DNA from: Rhizobium sp. BT03
GTDB lineage: Bacteria; Pseudomonadota; Alphaproteobacteria; Rhizobiales; Rhizobiaceae
NCBI RefSeq assembly: GCF_030053155.1
Contig: NZ_CP125640.1
Location: 3,242,001-3,306,000 of the forward strand
Direction of reading: 5' to 3'
DNA: 64,000 nucleotides
Of this stretch, positions 1-9,444 are shown one piece after another (position 1 is the stretch's first letter; the number at the start of each line of letters is the position of its first letter). The notes beneath the pieces are model-generated. The model made no database searches. It had not been told where the DNA came from and saw only the letters and a list, made by a program, of their open reading frames with translations. Position numbers and translations under genes: made by a program.

Positions 1-2
1 CG

Positions 3-350
3 ACGAGCAAGGACTACAGCAATCTCGTCGCCGAGAAGGAAGGCTGGCTGAACGCACCTCCGGGCACCCGCAAGTCGCTCTATGCGAATGCGGACTACCA
101 GAAGGCGGCGTCGTTCGCCAAGATGACGCTCGACTCGATCAACTCGGCCGATCCGACCAAGCCGACCGTCAAGCCGGTCCCCTATGTCGGCGTCCAGTTC
201 GTGGCGATCCCGGAGTTCCAGGGCATCGGCACGGCGGTCGGGCAGCAGTTCTCGGCAGCGCTTGCCGGCCAGATCTCGGTCGACCAGGCCTTGCAGAGCG
301 CACAGCAGCTGGCGACGCGTGAAATGACCAAGGCCGGCTACATTAAATAA
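3..350 (+). CDS. Polyol ABC transporter substrate-binding protein, 3' part (SmoE-like)
   Basis: Only the C-terminal 115 codons are in the window; the frame is open from base 3 and ends in TAA at 348-350. The tail contains the tract VKPVPYVGVQFVAIPEFQGIG, typical of the end of family-1 extracellular solute-binding proteins of the sorbitol/mannitol (SmoE) type. It would bind a polyol in the periplasm and deliver it to the two permeases that follow. The gene order binding protein, permease, permease, ATPase, mannitol dehydrogenase matches known smo/mtl operons of alphaproteobacteria. The exact substrate cannot be read from this fragment. Confidence 0.85.
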   Translation, partial: TSKDYSNLVAEKEGWLNAPPGTRKSLYANADYQKAASFAKMTLDSINSADPTKPTVKPVPYVGVQFVAIPEFQGIGTAVGQQFSAALAGQISVDQALQSAQQLATREMTKAGYIK

Positions 351-395
351 TACCTCCCGAGCCAAGAGGCGGATCCTTGACAATCCGCCCCTCTG

Positions 396-434
396 GGCCG
401 CCGATGCCCGAATTGCATCGGCGGCCGCTTTTTC
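396..434 (+). terminator. Intra-operon stem-loop with T-run (attenuator-like)
   Basis: A perfect 12-bp inverted repeat, GGCCGCCGATGC (396-407) and GCATCGGCGGCC (415-426), encloses a 7-base loop and is followed by gcttttt. It sits between the binding-protein gene and the first permease. Such structures usually cause partial termination or protect the upstream mRNA, giving more binding protein than membrane components. Confidence 0.75.
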
Positions 435-487
435 AGACAAAGCTTTCCTGCGGCCGCTCCCCGCTTCAGATCAGATCGGTGATTGCC

Positions 488-1360
488 ATGGCAACCTTGC
501 ATACCCGCTCCGCCGCGCGCCTGATGATTGCGCCTTCCGTGCTGCTCCTCTTTGCATGGATGATCGTCCCGCTGGCGATGACGATCTATTTCTCGACCCT
601 GAATTACAATCTGCTCAATCCCGGCATGGAAAGCTTCGTCGGTTTTCTGAATTACGAATATTTCCTGTCCGATCCGGCCTTCTTCGCCGCGCTGGTCAAT
701 ACGCTGCTGCTCGTCGCCGGCGTGCTCTTGATCACCGTCATTGGCGGCATCGCCTTCGCGCTGCTGCTCGATCAGCCGATGTATGGGCAGGGCATCGTGC
801 GCATCCTTGTCATTGCGCCGTTCTTCGTCATGCCGACCGTGGCGGCACTGGTGTGGAAGAACATGTTCATGAACCCGGTCAACGGCCTCTTTGCGCATCT
901 TGCCAAGGCGTTCGGCCTGCAGCCGATCGACTGGCTGGCCAATGCGCCGCTGTTCTCCGTCATCCTCATCGTCGCGTGGCAGTGGCTGCCCTTCGCCACC
1001 CTCATCCTGCTGACCGCGTTGCAGTCGCTCGACGAGGAGCAGAAAGAGGCGGCCGAAATGGATGGCGCCGGGCCGATCTCGAAATTCATCTACATCATCC
1101 TGCCGCATATGGCGCGCGCCATCACCGTGGTGATCCTGATCCAGACGATCTTCCTGCTTTCGGTCTTTGCCGAAATCCTCGTCACCACCAATGGCGGGCC
1201 GGGCACCGACAGCACCAATCTCACCTATCTCGTCTATGCACAGGCGCTCCTGCAGTTCGATATCGGCGGCGCATCGGCCGGCGGCATCGTCGCGGTCGTG
1301 CTTGCCAATATCGTCGCGATCTTCCTCGTCCGCCTCGTCGGCAAGAATCTGGAGGCTTGA
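488..1360 (+). CDS. Polyol ABC transporter permease (SmoF-like)
   Basis: A 290-residue inner-membrane permease of the MalF/UgpA (BPD_transp_1) class with about six hydrophobic segments. The EAA loop that contacts the ATPase is visible as EAAEMDGAGPISKF near residues 188-201. The ATG at 488 is chosen because the first membrane segment starts about 10 residues later; an upstream ATG at 377 would translate through the stem-loop at 396-434 and is unlikely. The stop is followed one base later by the ATG of the next permease, so the two are co-transcribed. Confidence 0.92.
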   Translation: MATLHTRSAARLMIAPSVLLLFAWMIVPLAMTIYFSTLNYNLLNPGMESFVGFLNYEYFLSDPAFFAALVNTLLLVAGVLLITVIGGIAFALLLDQPMYGQGIVRILVIAPFFVMPTVAALVWKNMFMNPVNGLFAHLAKAFGLQPIDWLANAPLFSVILIVAWQWLPFATLILLTALQSLDEEQKEAAEMDGAGPISKFIYIILPHMARAITVVILIQTIFLLSVFAEILVTTNGGPGTDSTNLTYLVYAQALLQFDIGGASAGGIVAVVLANIVAIFLVRLVGKNLEA

Positions 1361-1361
1361 G

Positions 1362-2192
1362 ATGGCCAGAAAAGTCACAACGCAGCGCAAGGTCATCGTC
1401 ACCGCGATCGCCTGGACGCTCGGCATCCTGATCTTCTTCCCGATCCTCTGGACCTTCCTGACGAGCTTCAAGTCGGAAGCCGATGCCATCGCCTCGCCGC
1501 CGCAATTCCTGTTCTTCCACTGGACGAGCGAAAACTATGCGGAGGTGCAGAGCCGGTCGAACTATCTCAGCCACTTCATGAATTCGGTGATCATTTCCTT
1601 CGGCTCGACGCTGATCGGCCTGATCATCGCGATCCCGGCCGCCTGGGCGATGGCGTTTTCGCCGACCAAGCGGACCAAGGACGTGCTGATGTGGATGCTG
1701 TCGACCAAGATGATGCCGCCGGTGGGCGCGCTGATCCCGATCTATCTGCTGTTCCGCAATTCGGGTCTGCTCGACACCCGCACCGGCCTGGTGATCGTGC
1801 TGACGCTGATCAACCTGCCGATCATCGTCTGGATGCTCTACACCTATTTCAAGGAAATCCCCGGTGAGATCCTCGAAGCGGCCCGCATGGACGGCGCATC
1901 GCTGATGAAGGAGATCGTCTACGTGCTGACGCCGATGGCGGTGCCGGGCATCGCCTCGACGCTGCTTCTGAACATCATCCTCGCCTGGAACGAGGCGTTC
2001 TGGACGCTCAACCTCACCGCCTCCAAGGCGGCGCCGCTGACGGCCTTCATCGCCTCCTATTCCAGCCCGGAAGGCCTGTTCTACGCCAAGCTGTCGGCGG
2101 CCTCGACCATGGCGATCGCGCCGATCCTGATCCTCGGCTGGTTCAGCCAGAAACAACTCGTCCGCGGCCTGACCTTCGGCGCAGTGAAATAA
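1362..2192 (+). CDS. Polyol ABC transporter permease (SmoG-like)
   Basis: A 276-residue permease of the MalG class, partner of the upstream permease. It has a first membrane segment around residues 11-33 ([17 protein letters not shown]) and an EAA loop [14 protein letters not shown] near residues 170-183. It starts at an ATG one base after the previous stop. It forms the heteromeric transmembrane channel of a carbohydrate-uptake (CUT1) importer. The ATPase gene begins 16 bases downstream behind a good ribosome site (aaaagggagag). Confidence 0.92.
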   Translation: MARKVTTQRKVIVTAIAWTLGILIFFPILWTFLTSFKSEADAIASPPQFLFFHWTSENYAEVQSRSNYLSHFMNSVIISFGSTLIGLIIAIPAAWAMAFSPTKRTKDVLMWMLSTKMMPPVGALIPIYLLFRNSGLLDTRTGLVIVLTLINLPIIVWMLYTYFKEIPGEILEAARMDGASLMKEIVYVLTPMAVPGIASTLLLNIILAWNEAFWTLNLTASKAAPLTAFIASYSSPEGLFYAKLSAASTMAIAPILILGWFSQKQLVRGLTFGAVK

Positions 2193-2208
2193 GAAAAGGG
2201 AGAGAAAC

Positions 2209-3207
<999 letters not shown>

Positions 3208-3289
3208 GGCGGCGGCCGGCTGGGGGCAGGCATGCGAGCCGGGCGATGGCGTCCGGCCGTCTCGGCAAGACCTTCAAGAGGACTGAAAC

Positions 3290-4771
3290 ATGACGTGCAA
3301 ATTATCGCTGGCAACACTTTCCGACGCGGCGCGCACTGCCGCCATTCCCGGATATGACAGGGCGTCGCTGAAAGCCGGCATCGTGCACTTCGGCGTCGGC
3401 AATTTCCATCGCGCCCACCAGGCGATCTATCTCGACGATCTCTTCAACACAGGCGCGGATCACGACTGGGCGATCGTCGGCGCCGGTGTGCTGCCATCCG
3501 ATGCCGCCATGCGCGAAAAGCTTGCGGCGCAGGATTTCCTGACGACGGTGGTCGAACAGGACAACAACAAGACGGCGGCGCGCGTCACCGCGCCGATGAT
3601 CGACATCCTGCCGGTCGGCGATCCCGCCGCGATCATCGCCAGGCTTGCCGACCCCGAGATCCGCATCGTCTCGCTGACGATCACCGAGGGCGGTTATTTC
3701 ATCGATGCATCGGGCACCTTCAATCCGGCCCATCCTGATATCGCCGCCGATGGGCACAGCCCCGACGCGCCGAAGACGGTCTTCGGCCTGATCGTCGCCG
3801 GCCTGAAGGCGCGCAAGAACAAAGGCCTCGTGCCTTTTACCGTCATGTCCTGCGACAACATTCCCCATAACGGCACCGTCACCGCCAATGCCGTGGTCGG
3901 CACGGCCGCCCTTTCCGACTCTGGCTTTGCCGAGTGGATCCGCGCCAATGTCGCCTTCCCGAATGCGATGGTCGACCGCATCACGCCGGCGACTGGCCAG
4001 CGGGAGATCGATTTCCTCAGGGACAATTTCGAGATCGAGGATAATTGGCCGGTCTACTGCGAGGAATTCAAGCAGTGGGTGCTGGAGGACAAGTTTACCG
4101 CCGGCCGCCCGGCGCTGGAAAAGGTCGGCGTCACCTTCGTGCCCGATGTCACGCCCTATGAGCATATGAAGATCCGCATCCTCAACGGCGGCCATGCGGC
4201 GATCGCCTATCCGGCGGCGCTGATGGACATTCATTTCGTGCATGATTCCATGGAAGATCCGCTGATCCGCGCCTTCCTCGCCAAACTCGAGAAAGACGAG
4301 ATCATCCCGATCGTGCCGCCGGTGCCGAACACCTCGCTGACGGATTACTTCGCCCTGATCGAGCATCGCCTGCTCAATCCGAAGATTGCCGACACCATTC
4401 CGCGGCTGGCTCAGGACGGATCGAACCGCCAGCCGAAATTCATCCTGCCGTCGACGCTCGACAATCTCAGCCAGGGCAGGGACGTCGTCGGCCTGGCGCT
4501 GGTTTCGGCGCTCTGGTGCCGTTACTTCGCCGGCAAGACCGACAGCGGCAAGGATATCGTCTTCAACGACGCCAGCGCCGAGCGCCTGCATGCGGCGGCT
4601 GTGAAGGCCAAGGACGATCCGTCGGCCTTCCTCGTCTTCGACGACATCTTCGGCGAAGTGGCGAAATCCGAACTTTTCCGCAGGCGTTTTGCCCATGCTC
4701 TCAAAACCCTGTGGGAAAAGGGCACGCGGGAGACGCTGCAGCTCTATCTCGACGGCAAGCTCGCAGTGTAG
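3290..4771 (+). CDS. mtlK: Mannitol 2-dehydrogenase (polyol-specific long-chain dehydrogenase)
   Basis: A 493-residue member of the mannitol dehydrogenase family. The N-terminal nucleotide-binding motif GVGNFHRAHQ lies near residues 35-44. The catalytic segment KIRILNGGHAAIAYP carries the K-x4-N-x2-H pattern of this family. It oxidises polyols such as D-mannitol (to fructose) and often D-arabitol (to D-xylulose) with NAD+. A good ribosome site (agaggactgaaac) precedes the ATG. The neighbouring kinase looks like a D-ribulokinase, so the physiological substrate may be a pentitol rather than mannitol. No smoS-type sorbitol dehydrogenase lies between ATPase and mtlK. Confidence 0.9.
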   Translation: MTCKLSLATLSDAARTAAIPGYDRASLKAGIVHFGVGNFHRAHQAIYLDDLFNTGADHDWAIVGAGVLPSDAAMREKLAAQDFLTTVVEQDNNKTAARVTAPMIDILPVGDPAAIIARLADPEIRIVSLTITEGGYFIDASGTFNPAHPDIAADGHSPDAPKTVFGLIVAGLKARKNKGLVPFTVMSCDNIPHNGTVTANAVVGTAALSDSGFAEWIRANVAFPNAMVDRITPATGQREIDFLRDNFEIEDNWPVYCEEFKQWVLEDKFTAGRPALEKVGVTFVPDVTPYEHMKIRILNGGHAAIAYPAALMDIHFVHDSMEDPLIRAFLAKLEKDEIIPIVPPVPNTSLTDYFALIEHRLLNPKIADTIPRLAQDGSNRQPKFILPSTLDNLSQGRDVVGLALVSALWCRYFAGKTDSGKDIVFNDASAERLHAAAVKAKDDPSAFLVFDDIFGEVAKSELFRRRFAHALKTLWEKGTRETLQLYLDGKLAV

Positions 4772-4855
4772 GGAATCCGGATGCCGCCGTCCGTCCCGTC
4801 TTGCGGGTAAAGCGGGACGTCGCGCGTGCGAAATTGAACTCAGGTTGGATCCTCC

Positions 4856-5545
4856 ATGGCTGATGCTGAACCACGGCTGATCATCTTCGATTGCGACGGC
4901 GTGCTCGTCGACAGCGAGCCGATCTCGATCAGCGTGCTGGTCGCGGCGATGAACGATCTCGGCGTCTCGATCACCGAGGACCAGGCCTATGAGCGGTTTC
5001 TCGGCCGCAGCCTGTCGACGCTCGTCGACAGGCTGGAAACCGAATTCAACGTCCATGCCGGGGAAGAATTCCTCGAACGCATCCGCACCGATCTCTATGC
5101 CCGTTTCCGCACCGAGCTGAAGCCGATCAAGGGTATTGCCGCGACGATCGATGGGCTCGGCCTTCGCTGCTGCGTCGCCTCCTCAAGCCAGATGGAGCGA
5201 ATCCGGCTGTCGCTGTCCGTCACCGGACTGCTCGACAGATTGCCCGATATCTTCAGTGCGACGATGGTCAAGCGTGGCAAACCGGCGCCCGATCTTTTCC
5301 TGCATGCGGCGCGCGAAATGCAGGTGGAGCCTGCTCATTGCATTGTCGTTGAGGACAGCCCGGCCGGCATTGCCGCCGCCAAGGCGGCAGGCATGACGGT
5401 CTTCGCCTTCACCGGCGGATCGCATGCCAACTTCGCCGGTTATCGCGCCGAACTCGACCGGCTTTCGCCGGAAGTGGTGTTTGACGCCATGCCTGAATTG
5501 ATACACCTTGTCCGCAACCATAAGCTGGACGGGATCAAGATTTGA
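4856..5545 (+). CDS. HAD-superfamily sugar phosphatase / phosphoglucomutase-like hydrolase
   Basis: A 229-residue HAD subfamily IA protein. The nucleophile motif FDCDGVLVDSEP is at about residues 10-21, the motif III/IV region is KRGKPAPDLF and VVEDSPAGI follows. It resembles beta-phosphoglucomutase and sugar-phosphate phosphatases. Its stop TGA overlaps the next start (TGATG), so it is translationally coupled to the FGGY kinase. A plausible role is removing dead-end sugar phosphates made during polyol catabolism; the substrate is not evident. Confidence 0.85.
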   Translation: MADAEPRLIIFDCDGVLVDSEPISISVLVAAMNDLGVSITEDQAYERFLGRSLSTLVDRLETEFNVHAGEEFLERIRTDLYARFRTELKPIKGIAATIDGLGLRCCVASSSQMERIRLSLSVTGLLDRLPDIFSATMVKRGKPAPDLFLHAAREMQVEPAHCIVVEDSPAGIAAAKAAGMTVFAFTGGSHANFAGYRAELDRLSPEVVFDAMPELIHLVRNHKLDGIKI

Positions 5546-7128
5546 TGCGGGATCATGTGGTTGCGGTGGATGTCGGCACCGGCAGTGCGCGCGCCGGCGT
5601 CTTCGATGCCCGCGGCCGCCTGCTCGCCAAGGCCGAACATCCGATCGTGATGAACCGGCCGCGCGAAAACCATGCCGAACACGATTCCGAGGACATCTGG
5701 TCCGCCGCCTGCACGGCGGTGCGCAGCGCCATGGAGCAATCCGGCATCGCTGCGGCCTCGGTCGGCGCGATCGGCTTCGACGCCACCTGCTCGCTTGTCG
5801 TGCGCGACATCGAGGGCCGGCAGCTCAGCGTTTCCACCGGCGGCGAGCGGCGTTTCGACACGATCGTCTGGCTCGATCACCGGGCGCTGAAGGAAGCCGA
5901 TTTCTGCACGGCGACGGAGCACGCCGTGCTCGAACATTCCGGGCACGTCATGTCGCCCGAGATGGAGATGCCGAAGCTGATGTGGCTGAAGAAGAAGCTG
6001 CCCTCCACATGGGAAAAGGCCGGCTACTTCTTCGATCTCGCCGATTTCATGACGTGGAAATCGACCGGATCGACCGCTCGGTCGCGCTGCACGCTGACGG
6101 CGAAATGGAATTATCTCGCCCATCTCGAAACGGGCTGGCAGCAGGATTTCCTGGAGCGGATCGGTCTCGAGGACCTTCAGGCGCGCGGCCAGCTGCCGGA
6201 TGAGACGGTGCCGGTCGGCGGCAGCGTCGGCCGGCTGACGCTCGTTGCGGCAGAGGCGCTGGGGCTGACCACGGACTGCCATGTCTCGGCCGGGATGATC
6301 GACGCCTATGCCGGCGCGCTCGGCGCACTCGGCGGTTATGCCGCCGATCCGGTGAAACGCGAGCACCAGCTGGCGCTGATCGCCGGCACGTCGAGCTGCA
6401 TCGTCACCTTCTCCAGGCAACGCAAGCCGAGCCATGGCATGTGGGGTCCCTATTACGAGGCGGTCTTCCCGCAATCCTGGCTGGTGGAGGCCGGCCAATC
6501 GGCGACCGGCGCGCTGCTCGACCACATCGTTCGCATGCATGCTGCCGGCGGCGAGCCAACGGCGGCGCTGCATCAGAGGATCGTCGCACGCATTGCCGAA
6601 TTGCGGGCCGAGGAAGGCGATGCTTTCGGGGCGCGCATTTTCGTGCTGCCGGATTTCCACGGCAATCGTTCGCCGCTCGCCGATCCGCACGCCGTCGGCG
6701 TCGTCAGCGGGCTCAGCCTCGATACGTCCTTCGATGGCCTCTGCACGCTTTACTGGCGCACCGCCGTGGCGATTGCGCTCGGCATCCGCCATATCCTTGA
6801 GATGATGAAAGAATACGGCTACGTGCCCGATACGCTGCATATTGCCGGCGGGCATGTGAAGAACCCGGTGCTGATGGAACTCTACAGCGATGCCACCGGC
6901 TGCAAAGTCGTGGTGCCGAAGATGAACGAGGCGGTGCTGCTCGGCACGGCGATCGCCGCATCCGTCGCCTGCGGTTTGCACGGAGATCTGGCGGCGGCCG
7001 GCGAGGCGATGTATCCGGGCGGCGACGAACGGCTTCCCGACAAGACGAAGCAGGCGCTCTACGACCGCGACTACCGCCGTCTTCTCGCCATGCACGGGCA
7101 CAGGGCCGAACTGGAAACAATGCAGTAA
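5545..7128 (+). CDS. FGGY-family carbohydrate kinase, likely D-ribulokinase
   Basis: A 527-residue FGGY kinase. The N-terminal ATPase fold starts VAVDVGTGSARAGVFD. The segment GFDATCSLVVRD, near residues 74-85, contains TCSLV, the signature reported for D-ribulokinases of this family. The glycine-rich C-terminal segment IAGGHVKNPVLMELYSDATG is also present. It would phosphorylate D-ribulose to ribulose 5-phosphate and feed the pentose phosphate pathway. The ATG at 5545 overlaps the HAD stop; an in-frame TTG just upstream is less likely. The gene ends only 4 bases from the convergent RpiR gene, with no room for a terminator. Confidence 0.88.
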   Translation: MRDHVVAVDVGTGSARAGVFDARGRLLAKAEHPIVMNRPRENHAEHDSEDIWSAACTAVRSAMEQSGIAAASVGAIGFDATCSLVVRDIEGRQLSVSTGGERRFDTIVWLDHRALKEADFCTATEHAVLEHSGHVMSPEMEMPKLMWLKKKLPSTWEKAGYFFDLADFMTWKSTGSTARSRCTLTAKWNYLAHLETGWQQDFLERIGLEDLQARGQLPDETVPVGGSVGRLTLVAAEALGLTTDCHVSAGMIDAYAGALGALGGYAADPVKREHQLALIAGTSSCIVTFSRQRKPSHGMWGPYYEAVFPQSWLVEAGQSATGALLDHIVRMHAAGGEPTAALHQRIVARIAELRAEEGDAFGARIFVLPDFHGNRSPLADPHAVGVVSGLSLDTSFDGLCTLYWRTAVAIALGIRHILEMMKEYGYVPDTLHIAGGHVKNPVLMELYSDATGCKVVVPKMNEAVLLGTAIAASVACGLHGDLAAAGEAMYPGGDERLPDKTKQALYDRDYRRLLAMHGHRAELETMQ

Positions 7129-7132
7129 CGGT

Positions 7133-7987
7133 TCAGTGGTTTGCCGCCTCGCCGAGGACGGTCGCGAATTCCATCATGCGGCGGCGGCGCAGACCGGCCT
7201 CTTCTCCGACTTCGAGGATGACCGATTCCGACAGGCAATCGAGCAGCGCGATCAGCGGCGGAAGATTATCGAGATCCGGCGCGCGGGCGGGCGGCAAGGG
7301 CAGCATGACATTCGACTGGTCTGCCATCCAGTCCGCCTGCTGCGGTGAAATGAGCACGACCTTATAGCCGTAGCGCCGCGCGGTTCGGGCAAGCAGCCGA
7401 GCCTTGGCGAAGCGGCGACAATCGATGATGACGAGCAGCGCATCGTCGACCGCCAGCCGGGCGAAGAGCTCGGCAAAACGGTTGTCGGCGCCATCGAGCG
7501 TGCGCACGCCGTCACGGGCTTGCGTCAGCCGCTGGCAGAAATGATGGGCAAGGCTCGCAAGCCGGGCATGCGTGGCGATCGACACTTCGCGGGCGGTGCT
7601 GATCAGGCTGACGGCTTCGGACCAGTGCGGCTGCGCCGTCAGATGATAGATATGGTGGAGCGCCTGGATCTGTTCGGCAACCAGCACGGCGAGCGGCTTT
7701 CCCTCGGCGGCGTCCTGATGCAGCTCGCTCATGGCGCTTTGCAATTGCGCCGGCGATGTCGTCACGGTCTCGCGAATCTCCACTTTGACACTGTCCAAGC
7801 CCTGATAGCCGAGCGCGCGCAGGAAGCGCCCGACGGTCATCGGCGAGAGATCCAGCCTGTCGGCGACTGATGCAGCCGTCTCGAACGGCAGGTCGTTCAG
7901 GTGTTCGGTGAAATATTTCGCGATACGGCGTTCGGCCGGTGTGCCGGTTTTTGCGTATTGCCTGAGTTTTTGGACAAAGTCTTCCAC
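7133..7987 (-). CDS. MurR/RpiR-family transcriptional regulator
   Basis: A 284-residue regulator with an N-terminal RpiR helix-turn-helix (TAASVADRLDLSPMTVGRFLRALGY near residues 37-61) and a C-terminal SIS sugar-phosphate-binding domain (about 125-250). Proteins of this family repress or activate sugar-phosphate genes in response to a phosphosugar. Its convergent position against the polyol operon makes it a candidate regulator of that operon, sensing the product of the kinase. This is inferred from position only. Confidence 0.9.
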   Translation of the reverse strand: MEDFVQKLRQYAKTGTPAERRIAKYFTEHLNDLPFETAASVADRLDLSPMTVGRFLRALGYQGLDSVKVEIRETVTTSPAQLQSAMSELHQDAAEGKPLAVLVAEQIQALHHIYHLTAQPHWSEAVSLISTAREVSIATHARLASLAHHFCQRLTQARDGVRTLDGADNRFAELFARLAVDDALLVIIDCRRFAKARLLARTARRYGYKVVLISPQQADWMADQSNVMLPLPPARAPDLDNLPPLIALLDCLSESVILEVGEEAGLRRRRMMEFATVLGEAANH

Positions 7988-8220
7988 ATCAGCCTCCCCC
8001 GTTTTACCTCAGAGGCGTTCCGTGGATGCGCTGTTGCGACCCCTTGTCTTTGCAACTATTTCGGAAGCTGCTTCTCAGGCCCATGCATATTGATACGCGA
8101 CAATACTATATTAGCATTTAATTTTCGACAAGTTTTCTATTACCGCCTGCAATTTTATTCTCTCTTGTCGGTGGCATCAATCTTGCCTACATCTTCCGCG
8201 CAACCGGAGACGCCTGAGAC
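7988..8220. promoter_or_regulatory. Divergent intergenic region between rpiR-type gene and EI24 gene
   Basis: A 233-base AT-rich stretch that must hold both promoters. On the minus strand TTGTCG and TATAGT (within 8100-8145) are spaced 15 bases apart, resembling a sigma-70 promoter for the RpiR gene. No clear operator was found. Confidence 0.35.
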
Positions 8221-8934
8221 ATGATCCTTGACGCCGCTCGACTATCGCTGACCAATTTGTTCGCGCCGGAAACACGCTCGGTCTTCTGGAAAGTGCTCGG
8301 CCTGACGGTTCTCGTGCTGGTCGGACTCTGGTTCGCGCTGCGCGGGGCCTTCATGGCTTTCCTCTTTCCCTGGCTCACCAGCTTCGTTCCCGATGTGCCG
8401 GATTGGGCGGGATGGCTCGCCCTGGTTTTCGCAATCCTTGCCGGTATCGGCCTTGCGCTGGTGCTGGCGTTGTTGCTTTCGCCGGTCACGGCGCTGATCG
8501 CCGGCCTGTTCCTCGACGATGTCGCCGATGTCATCGAAAAACGCGACTACCCCAAGGATACGGCGGGCACCGCCATGCCGCTCGGCCCGGCGATGGCAAG
8601 CTCGATCAAGTTCCTCGGCGTGGTGATCCTCGGCAATATCGTGGCGCTGCTGCTGCTGTTCATCCCCGGCGTCAATCTGGTCGCCTTCTTTCTGGTGAAC
8701 GGCTACCTGCTCGGACGGGAATTTTTCGAATTCGCCGCCATGCGCTTCCGTTCGCCTGGGGAGGCGCGGCTCTTCCGCGCCAAGCACGCCTCCACCGTCT
8801 TCCTTGGCGGGCTGGTGATCGCGCTGTTTCTGGCGATCCCCTTCGTCAATCTTCTGACACCGCTCTTTGCCGCCGGCATGATGGTGCATCTGCACAAGAT
8901 GGTTTCCGCACGCGACGCCGGTTTTCGGGTGTGA
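8221..8934 (+). CDS. EI24/CysZ-like integral membrane protein
   Basis: A 237-residue protein with about four to five hydrophobic segments. The family hallmark region PVTALIAGLFLDDVADVIE is near residues 87-105, followed by LFIPGVNLVAFFLVNGYLLGREFFE. This matches the EI24 domain found in CysZ sulfate permeases and related proteins. CysZ function (sulfate uptake) is possible, but no cysteine-biosynthesis gene is adjacent; cysE lies far away at 63 kb. It ends 3 bases from the convergent VOC gene. Confidence 0.82.
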   Translation: MILDAARLSLTNLFAPETRSVFWKVLGLTVLVLVGLWFALRGAFMAFLFPWLTSFVPDVPDWAGWLALVFAILAGIGLALVLALLLSPVTALIAGLFLDDVADVIEKRDYPKDTAGTAMPLGPAMASSIKFLGVVILGNIVALLLLFIPGVNLVAFFLVNGYLLGREFFEFAAMRFRSPGEARLFRAKHASTVFLGGLVIALFLAIPFVNLLTPLFAAGMMVHLHKMVSARDAGFRV

Positions 8935-8937
8935 GGT

Positions 8938-9363
8938 TCAGCCGGGCAGGGCGGCGGCGTCATACATCGCCGCGAATTCGGCGCTCGGCGGAATCGGCGT
9001 GATGATATCGATCAGCACGCCATTCGGATCGGCGGTGATGAAGTGCCGCTGGCCGAAATCCTCATCGCGGATCTCGCGGAGAATTGGCAGGCCGGCGCTC
9101 CGGCAGGTTTCGTAGACACGATCGACATCCTCGACCTCGAAATTGAGCAGCAGGCCGCGAACGCTGGCGCGAGCGAGGTCAGGAATGGTCTCATGGCTGC
9201 TGTCGAGGATGGCGAGCGCGACATGCTCCGTCTCGGTCGATTGCAGGTGGATGTACCAGTCGTTTTCGAACAGCGCCCGAAAGCCGAAGTGGCCGCTGTA
9301 GAAGGCGGCGGTGCCCGAAACATCGTCCGTCATGATCACCGGGTAGTAGCTGGTCGATTTCAT
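8938..9363 (-). CDS. VOC-family (glyoxalase/bleomycin-resistance-like) protein
   Basis: A 141-residue single-unit vicinal-oxygen-chelate protein beginning [28 protein letters not shown], with a second beta-alpha-beta-beta-beta module ending [22 protein letters not shown] ribosome site (aaaggagcgag) precedes the ATG. It is divergent from a TetR regulator and shares an 81-base control region with it, so it is probably the regulated target. Substrate unknown; antibiotic binding or a small dioxygenase/isomerase role are possible. Confidence 0.85.
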   Translation of the reverse strand: MKSTSYYPVIMTDDVSGTAAFYSGHFGFRALFENDWYIHLQSTETEHVALAILDSSHETIPDLARASVRGLLLNFEVEDVDRVYETCRSAGLPILREIRDEDFGQRHFITADPNGVLIDIITPIPPSAEFAAMYDAAALPG

Positions 9364-9383
9364 GTCTCGCTCCTTTCTGTTTT

Positions 9384-9433
9384 ACATGCAGCCTGTATGT
9401 TTTTGGCTATTAACATACATGCAGTTTGTATGT
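9384..9433. promoter_or_regulatory. Twin TetR operator candidates
   Basis: Two near-identical 17-mers, ACATGCAGCCTGTATGT (9384-9400) and ACATGCAGTTTGTATGT (9417-9433), lie in the same orientation 33 bases apart, three helical turns. Each is an imperfect palindrome (ACATGCAG against CTGTATGT). They lie between the divergent VOC and TetR genes and are the obvious binding sites for the TetR protein. Confidence 0.75.
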
Positions 9434-9444
9434 AAATAGGTGCC

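Noticed and set aside
3302..5056. 584-residue open frame on the minus strand opposite mtlK
   Set aside because: It is the antisense shadow of GC-rich codons: composition is rich in Arg, Asp, His and Gly, there is no domain, and the plus strand holds a clear mannitol dehydrogenase and HAD protein.
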